64,000 bases of DNA, taken from NCBI GenBank assembly GCA_016946835.1, contig JACVTC010000084.1, positions 233,501 to 297,500 of the forward strand, in the 5' to 3' direction. Positions 57,888 through 64,000 of the stretch are shown in pieces. The notes under the pieces are model-generated. The model was not told the DNA's origin, did not search any database, and saw only the letters and a list, made by a program, of their open reading frames with translations. This DNA comes from Neocallimastix lanati (nom. inval.) (lineage: Eukaryota; Neocallimastigomycota; Neocallimastigomycetes; Neocallimastigales; Neocallimastigaceae). Numbering within the stretch: position 1 is the first letter of the stretch; the number at the start of each line of letters is the position of its first letter. The translations under genes were made by a program, and so were the position numbers.

Positions 57888-58151
57888 ATGAATGGGATAT
57901 TTTTGTTTAAGAACCAAATCATTTCTGGTGATTATTCAAAAACGCCATTCTTGGTGCGATCTGCGGCTCTCTTTACAGAAATTATGCCTCGGGCTAGTGT
58001 TCGGCAAGGGTTACTATTCCGAAAGTATAAGCGCAAACTAACCAGGAGCATCAACGCTGAAAATGAAGTAAGAAAGGCTAGCAGGGCCAATGCCTCTGAA
58101 GGAGAAGACCATATTTTCTTTCAGATAGACAATTCAAACCCTAATCCATAA
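57888..58151 (+). CDS. Conserved 87-codon ORF of the array, copy 1
   Basis: Starts ATGAATGG after a TATA-like ATTATAAAAAGG. The protein has a short N-terminal hydrophobic stretch, a basic middle (LLFRKYKRKLTRS) and an acidic end (EGEDHIFF). No family is recognised. It is far less A/T-rich than anything around it, and its codons (CGG, CGA, AGG, GCG) differ from those of nrdD. Copies 2 and 3 are identical to each other. Copy 1 differs from them by four replacement and two silent changes, which does not argue for protein constraint. A T-run (58178-58192) follows 26 nt after the stop, preceded by GGTTCG, so a Pol III-made RNA is a real alternative. Confidence 0.45.
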   Translation: MNGIFLFKNQIISGDYSKTPFLVRSAALFTEIMPRASVRQGLLFRKYKRKLTRSINAENEVRKASRANASEGEDHIFFQIDNSNPNP

Positions 58152-58455
58152 GGAGGTGAGGTTCGTTGCATATGAACTTTTTTTTTTTTTTTGAATTTAT
58201 TTATTCACTTATTTTTGATTATTACTTTTTATTTCACGTTACTTTTTCATTTATTATTATGTTCAAATTGGACAATTAATAATTATTTATTTTATTAATT
58301 CTGTGTTTTTTTTTTTTTTTTTTATTTTTTTTTTTTTTTTTATTTTTTTATTAAAATTAAAAGTATTCATGAATTTTATATAAGAATAAATAAATAGAGA
58401 TTAAAGTTCGCAATAATTGCTGCTATAAAAAAAAAAAAAATTTTTTTTTTTTGAA

Positions 58456-58943
58456 GTTTGCAATGATAGTTGAACAAAAATCCTTGAATGTTTCTTTAGA
58501 TTCAGAAAAGGATTATGATAATAATATTTATTATTTTATATTGAGTGCTCTTCTTGGCGGGCATTCAATATATGAAAAAATTAAAGTTAATGATAGGGAA
58601 CAAAGATAATTAGTTAACAATATTTTTAAACAAAGTTCAACATCGTCGACTGTTCCGTATTTTGTGGGAATTGCTGAGTTTCTAACAAACGTAATACCAT
58701 TAATTTGTCGATATTTGTCGATCTTTTTTAGATATATGATGAAATTGGTATTCCGTTGAATTTATTGATCTACCGTTGCTAAGAGCGTCGACGTCGAAAT
58801 GAGAAGGCATTGTATTTTCACCTCCAGGTGAAAGATCTGATACAGATTCGTTTGGTAACACTAATACTGAAATTATTACTCACAATAATGGACGTGGTGT
58901 TATCATCGATGAATGGGAAAAGTTAGAAAACTATTGCTTCTAA
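58456..58943 (+). pseudogene. Unidentified protein remnant, array copy 2
   Basis: Same gene as 55466-55902 and 61236-61809. The first ~65 bp of coding present in copy 3 are replaced by an A-run/T-run (58428-58452). The open part reads IVEQKSLNVSLDSEKDYDNN and SIYEKIKVND, then meets TAA where the other copies have CAA (AGACAATTA). Downstream sections are again out of frame. It ends DEWEKLENYCF, TAA at 58941-58943. Confidence 0.55.
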
Positions 58944-59255
58944 CGTATTTTTTTATAATTTTATAATTATATAATATTTCATTTCATGTATTTTATTTTT
59001 TATTTTTCATTTTTCATTTAAATCATGTAATTTTATTATTATTATTATTATTAATTAAATAAAGTTATTCTCTTCTATATTAATTAATATTTTTAATTAT
59101 TGAAATTAATTATATAATTATATAATTAAATATATTTTAGTTATATTAAATAATTTAAACATATCGATATTGCTATTATCCTAATATTTTATTAATTTTA
59201 TATTACTATATTATTAATATGTTATAATCAAATACTATAAGGTAACTTACCAAAT

Positions 59256-59287
59256 ATAAAAGAAAGATGTAAATATCTTTCTTTTAT
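59256..59287 (+). promoter_or_regulatory. TATA-like hairpin, array copy 2
   Basis: Identical 13-bp stem and 6-nt loop to 56209-56240. Confidence 0.5.
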
Positions 59288-59658
59288 GGTTTTTGTAAGG
59301 ATATTTTAAAATTACCTTAATAATAATATTTTATAGATATTTCATTATTAAATAAAATAGAAATTTTTTAAAATCTATTAATAATTATATTTTATTTTAT
59401 AGATATTTCATTATTAAATAAAAAAGAAAATTTTTAAAATCAATTAATAATAATATTTTATAGATATTTCATTATTAAATAAAAAAAAAATTTTTTTAAA
59501 ATCAAACTAATTTAATAATTTTAAATATTAAAATTAATTATAAATATAATTTTATTTAACCAAATTATTTAAATATATTTACTATTACTATTATATATAT
59601 CAATATAGCAATATTATTATATAGACATCTCGACCTTGAAATTTAGCATTTCGACCTT

Positions 59659-59709
<51 letters not shown>

Positions 59710-59822
59710 ATATATATTATTTTAATTTAAACATAAATCATATAAAAATCTTAACACGTGATATAAATAATAATAGTAAATAATAATGATTATAATCAAT
59801 AATTCAATAAAAGTATAAAGAA

Positions 59823-59894
59823 AGCAGCGTAGCGCAGTGGAAGCGTGGTGGGCTCATAACCCACAGGTCGTATGATCGAAACATACCGCTGCTA
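59823..59894 (+). tRNA. Initiator tRNA-Met (CAT), copy 2
   Basis: Identical in sequence to the copy at 56739, with the same initiator hallmarks. Upstream, a poly(T) run of about 40 bases (59664-59705) replaces the shorter run of copy 1. Confidence 0.97.
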
Positions 59895-59905
59895 AATGAA
59901 CTATA

Positions 59906-59913
59906 TTTTTTTT
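59906..59913 (+). terminator. Pol III terminator, tRNA copy 2
   Basis: Eight T residues, 12 nt after the tRNA end. Confidence 0.85.
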
Positions 59914-60039
59914 AAGATTTATTTATTTAATTTACTTTTTTTTATTTTTAATTTATAAAAAAACTAAAACTAAAAAAATAACACTAACACTAACACAAAC
60001 AATAACAATAATAATAACAATAGCAATAACAATAACAAT

Positions 60040-60477
60040 AAAAATAAAAATAAAAATAAAAATAAAAATAAAAATAAAAATAAAAATAAAAATAAAAATA
60101 AAAATAAAAATAAAAATAAAAATAAAAATAAAAATAAAAATAAAAATAAAAATAAAAATAAAAATAAAAATAAAAATAAAAATAAAAATAAAAATAAAAA
60201 TAAAAATAAAAATAAAAATAAAAATAAAAATAAAAATAAAAATAAAAATAAAAATAAAAATAAAAATAAAAATAAAAATAAAAATAAAAATAAAAATAAA
60301 AATAAAAATAAAAATAAAAATAAAAATAAAAATAAAAATAAAAATAAAAATAAAAATAAAAATAAAAATAAAAATAAAAATAAAAATAAAAATAAAAATA
60401 AAAATAAAAATAAAAATAAAAATAAAAATAAAAATAAAAATAAAAATAAAAATAAAAATAAAAATAAAAATAAAAAT
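60040..60477. repeat. AAAAAT hexanucleotide array, copy 2
   Basis: About 73 uninterrupted units, preceded by a few AACAAT units. It lacks the distal AACAAT block of copy 1. Confidence 0.95.
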
Positions 60478-60686
60478 AGAAATAAATATTAATATTAGTG
60501 ATAGTGAAAATAATAGTATTATTAGTAATAATGTAGTTAATAGATCAATTAGTTTTAATCGCGTTAATATTAGTAGTTTTTTTTAATAATGAATGTGTAA
60601 ATATATATGTGATGTGGTAACCGATTATATAATTTTCTGGTGGAAGGGATGCAGACATAATAGATTTAAATTATAAAAAGGAATAA

Positions 60687-60950
60687 ATGAATGGGATATT
60701 TTTGTTTAAGAACCAAATCATTTCTAGTGATTATTCAAAAACGCCATTCTTAGTGCGATTTGCGGCTCTCTTTACAGAAATTATGTCTCGGGCTAGTGTT
60801 CGGCAAGGGTTACTATTCCGAAAGTATAAGCGCAAACTAACCAGGAGCATCAACGCTGAAAATGAAGTAAGAAAGGCTAGCAGGGCCAATGCCTCTGAAG
60901 GAGAAGACCATATTTTCTTTCAGATAGACAATTCAAATCTTAATCCATAA
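60687..60950 (+). CDS. Conserved 87-codon ORF of the array, copy 2
   Basis: Identical to copy 3 (63605) and differs from copy 1 at a few positions (Ser for Gly14, Phe for Ser26, Ser for Pro34, Leu near the end). The same upstream TATA-like motif and downstream T-run are present. It is unrecognised, and may be a short protein or an RNA gene. Confidence 0.45.
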   Translation: MNGIFLFKNQIISSDYSKTPFLVRFAALFTEIMSRASVRQGLLFRKYKRKLTRSINAENEVRKASRANASEGEDHIFFQIDNSNLNP

Positions 60951-61103
60951 GGAGGTGAGGTTCGTTGCATATGAACTTTTTTTTTTTTTTTGAATTTATT
61001 TATTCACTTATTTTTGATTATTACTTTTTATTTCACGTTACTTTTTCATTTATTATTATGTTCAAATTGGACAATTAATAATTATTTATTTTATTAATTC
61101 TGT

Positions 61104-61142
<39 letters not shown>

Positions 61143-61235
61143 TTTTTTATTAAAATTAAAAGTATTCATGAATTTTATATAAGAATAAATAAATAGAGAT
61201 TAAAGTTCGCAATAATTGCTGCTATAAAAAAAAAT

Positions 61236-61809
61236 ATGGTTTTTGCCTGTAAAGAATTGGAAAATTACAGAAATAAATCTTTAGTATTACTAGATGATCT
61301 CTTTTTGAAGTTTGCAATGATAGTTGAACAAAAATCCTTGAATGTTTCTTTAGATTCAGAAAAGGATTATGATAATAATATTTATTATTTTATATTGAGT
61401 GCTTTTCTTGGAGGGCATTCAATATATATATGTAAAAATTAAAGTTAATGATAGGGAACAAAGACAATTAGTTAACAATATTTTTAAACAAAGTTCAACA
61501 TCGTCGACTGATCCGTATTTTGTATTTTGTGGGAATTGCTGAGTTTCTAACAAACGTAATACCATTAATTTGTCGATATTTGTCGATCTTTTTTAAATTG
61601 ATGATGAAATTGGTATTCCGTTGAATTTATTGGATCTACTGTGGCTAAGAGCGTCGACGTCGAAATGATAAGGCATTGTATTTTCACCTCCTGGTGAAAG
61701 ATCTGATACAGATTCGTTTGATAACACTAATACTGAAATTATTACTCACAATAATGGACGTGGTGTTATCATCGATGAATGGGAAAAGTTAGAAAACTAT
61801 TGCTTCTAA
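61236..61809 (+). pseudogene. Unidentified protein remnant, array copy 3 (longest)
   Basis: This copy keeps the fullest 5' part. From ATG 61236 it reads MVFACKELENYRNKSLVLLD, then IVEQKSLNVSLDSEKDYDNN and a hydrophobic YYFILSAFLGGHSIY. A small insertion (TATATATGTAAAAATT) then shifts the frame and ends the ORF at 61442. The rest (KVND...IFKQSSTSSTDPY, an extra TATTTTGT duplication, then DEWEKLENYCF) follows in broken frames to TAA 61807-61809. It could be an exon set of a real multi-exon gene elsewhere. As written here it cannot be translated whole. Confidence 0.55.
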
Positions 61810-62121
61810 CGTATTTTTTTATAATTTTATAATTATATAATATTTCATTTCATGTATTTTATTTTTTATTTTTTATTTTTCATTTAAATCATGTAATTTT
61901 ATTATTATTATTATTATTAATTAAATAAAGTTATTCTCTTCTATATTAATTAATATTTTTAATTATTGAAATTAATTATATAATTATATAATTAAATATA
62001 TTTTAGTTATATTAAATAATTTAAACATATCGATATTGCTATTATCCTAATATTTTATTAATTTTATATTACTATATTATTAATATGTTATAATCAAATA
62101 CTATAAGGTAACTTACAAAGT

Positions 62122-62153
62122 ATAAAAGAAAGATGTAAATATCTTTCTTTTAT
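62122..62153 (+). promoter_or_regulatory. TATA-like hairpin, array copy 3
   Basis: Identical to 56209-56240. Confidence 0.5.
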
Positions 62154-62525
62154 GGTTTTTGTAAGGATATTTTAAAATTACCTTAATAATAATATTTTAT
62201 AGATATTTCATTATTAAATAAAATAGAAATTTTTTAAAATCAATTAATAATTATATTTTATTTTATAGATATTTCATTATTAAATAAAAAAGAAAATTTT
62301 TAAAATCAATTAATAATAATATTTTATAGATATTTCATTATTAAATAAAAAAAAAATTTTTTTAAAATCAAACTAATTTAATAATTTTAAATATTAAAAT
62401 TAATTATAAATATAATTTTATTTAACCAAATTATTTAAATATATTTACTATTACTATTATATATATCAATATAGCAATATTATTATATAGACATCTCGAC
62501 CTTGAAATTTAGCATTTCGACCTTG

Positions 62526-62569
<44 letters not shown>

Positions 62570-62682
62570 ATATATATTATTTTAATTTAAACATAAATCA
62601 TATAAAAATCTTAACACGTGATATAAATAATAATAGTAAATAATAATGATTATAATCAATAATTCAATAAAAGTATAAAGAA

Positions 62683-62754
62683 AGCAGCGTAGCGCAGTGG
62701 AAGCGTGGTGGGCTCATAACCCACAGGTCGTATGATCGAAACATACCGCTGCTA
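62683..62754 (+). tRNA. Initiator tRNA-Met (CAT), copy 3
   Basis: Identical to the copies at 56739 and 59823. The flanks match copy 2 closely, for example the ~34-base poly(T) at 62531-62565. Confidence 0.97.
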
Positions 62755-62765
62755 AATGAACTATA

Positions 62766-62773
62766 TTTTTTTT
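62766..62773 (+). terminator. Pol III terminator, tRNA copy 3
   Basis: Eight T residues, 12 nt after the tRNA end. Confidence 0.85.
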
Positions 62774-62905
62774 AAGATTTATTTATTTAATTTACTTTTT
62801 TTTATTTTTAATTTATAAAAAAACTAAAACTAAAAAAATAACACTAACACTAACACTAACACAAACAATAACAATAACAATAACAATAACAATAACAATA
62901 ACAAT

Positions 62906-62937
62906 AAAAATAAAAATAAAATAAAAATAAAAATAAA

Positions 62938-62968
<31 letters not shown>

Positions 62969-63395
62969 TAAAAATAAAAATAAAAATAAAAATAAAAATA
63001 AAAATAAAAATAAAAATAAAAATAAAAATAAAAATAAAAATAAAAATAAAAATAAAAATAAAAATAAAAATAAAAATAAAAATAAAAATAAAAATAAAAA
63101 TAAAAATAAAAATAAAAATAAAAATAAAAATAAAAATAAAAATAAAAATAAAAATAAAAATAAAAATAAAAATAAAAATAAAAATAAAAATAAAAATAAA
63201 AATAAAAATAAAAATAAAAATAAAAATAAAAATAAAAATAAAAATAAAAATAAAAATAAAAATAAAAATAAAAATAAAAATAAAAATAAAAATAAAAATA
63301 AAAATAAAAATAAAAATAAAAATAAAAATAAAAATAAAAATAAAAATAAAAATAAAAATAAAAATAAAAATAAAAATAAAAATAAAAATAAAAAT
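62906..63395. repeat. AAAAAT hexanucleotide array, copy 3
   Basis: About 490 bp of AAAAAT with two AAAAT interruptions near the start, preceded by several AACAAT units. Confidence 0.95.
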
Positions 63396-63604
63396 AGAAA
63401 TAAATATTAATATTAGTGATAGTGAAAATAATAGTATTATTAGTAATAATGTAGTTAATAGATCAATTAGTTTTAATCGCGTTAATATTAGTAGTTTTTT
63501 TTAATAATGAATGTGTAAATATATATGTGATGTGGTAACCGATTATATAATTTTCTGGTGGAAGGGATGCAGACATAATAGATTTAAATTATAAAAAGGA
63601 ATAA

Positions 63605-63868
63605 ATGAATGGGATATTTTTGTTTAAGAACCAAATCATTTCTAGTGATTATTCAAAAACGCCATTCTTAGTGCGATTTGCGGCTCTCTTTACAGAAATT
63701 ATGTCTCGGGCTAGTGTTCGGCAAGGGTTACTATTCCGAAAGTATAAGCGCAAACTAACCAGGAGCATCAACGCTGAAAATGAAGTAAGAAAGGCTAGCA
63801 GGGCCAATGCCTCTGAAGGAGAAGACCATATTTTCTTTCAGATAGACAATTCAAATCTTAATCCATAA
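63605..63868 (+). CDS. Conserved 87-codon ORF of the array, copy 3
   Basis: Identical in sequence to 60687-60950. The same TATA-like motif lies upstream and the T-run (63895-63908) downstream. The window ends 132 bp further on, within sequence that matches the region before the next pseudogene remnant. Confidence 0.45.
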   Translation: MNGIFLFKNQIISSDYSKTPFLVRFAALFTEIMSRASVRQGLLFRKYKRKLTRSINAENEVRKASRANASEGEDHIFFQIDNSNLNP

Positions 63869-64000
63869 GGAGGTGAGGTTCGTTGCATATGAACTTTTTT
63901 TTTTTTTTGAATTTATTTATTCACTTATTTTTGATTATTACTTTTTATTTCACGTTACTTTTTCATTTATTATTATGTTCAAATTGGACAATTAATAATT

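Larger units (their letters stand above)
55466..64000. repeat. Tandem array of ~2.9-kb units carrying initiator tRNA-Met
   Basis: Order within each unit: pseudogene remnant, A/T-rich stretch with TATA/hairpin, poly(T), tRNA, AAAAAT array, 87-codon ORF, poly(T) tracts. tRNA start-to-start distances are 3084 and 2860 bp; ORF distances are 2799 and 2918 bp. Copies 2 and 3 are nearly identical, copy 1 is more diverged. The start of another unit is cut off by the window edge. Confidence 0.92.

Overview
The window looks like nuclear DNA of a very A+T-rich eukaryote. Intergenic DNA is almost pure A/T with long homopolymers and microsatellites. There are Ty1/Copia and Ty3/Gypsy LTR retrotransposons, eukaryote-type initiator tRNA-Met genes with Pol III T-tract terminators, and an oxygen-sensitive class III (anaerobic) ribonucleotide reductase gene with host-like, A/T-leaning codons. 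This combination suggests an anaerobic gut fungus (Neocallimastigomycota). That is inference from composition and gene content; another AT-rich anaerobic eukaryote is possible, and Dictyostelium fits less well because it is aerobic.

Layout. (1) 1-3.6 kb: a head-to-tail series of different LTR-like blocks, each separated by the same four bases TATG. (2) 4.3-10.8 kb: a composite LTR element (LTRs 4308-4726 and 10389-10790, 4-bp target duplication AATA). It holds an inverted, broken Gypsy integrase and a younger nested element (6364-8950, near-identical LTRs, target duplication GTAG, one 310-aa ORF). (3) 10.8-19.1 kb: more solo LTRs, an intact coiled-coil ORF (12961-13764, minus), a 52-54 bp minisatellite and no cellular gene. 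(4) 19.1-28.7 kb: an LTR element with TGGTGGAG primer-binding site whose gag-like region is split by a 6.35-kb Copia element (20414-26768, minus). The Copia element has 255-bp LTRs, target duplication CAAAC and domain order Gag-PR-IN-RT-RNaseH, with several frameshifts and nonsense codons. (5) 28.7-38.3 kb: a second LTR mosaic with a solo Copia LTR (target duplication CCTAA), a truncated second Copia element (33.7-35.6 kb, minus) and more minisatellite. (6) 38.3-52.4 kb: a gene desert of A/T DNA with heptanucleotide arrays and a 33-bp higher-order repeat. (7) 52482-54647: the one clear cellular protein gene, nrdD. (8) 55.4-64 kb: a tandem array with a period near 2.8-3.1 kb. Each unit has a pseudogene remnant, an LTR-like hairpin, an initiator tRNA-Met gene, a long AAAAAT hexanucleotide array and an 87-codon ORF. 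Three tRNA copies are present and the array appears to run off the right edge.

Functionally, only nrdD and the tRNA genes look like working cellular genes. nrdD makes deoxyribonucleotides without oxygen and needs an NrdG activase that is not in this window. The rest is mobile-element debris whose junctions record the order and targets of insertion.
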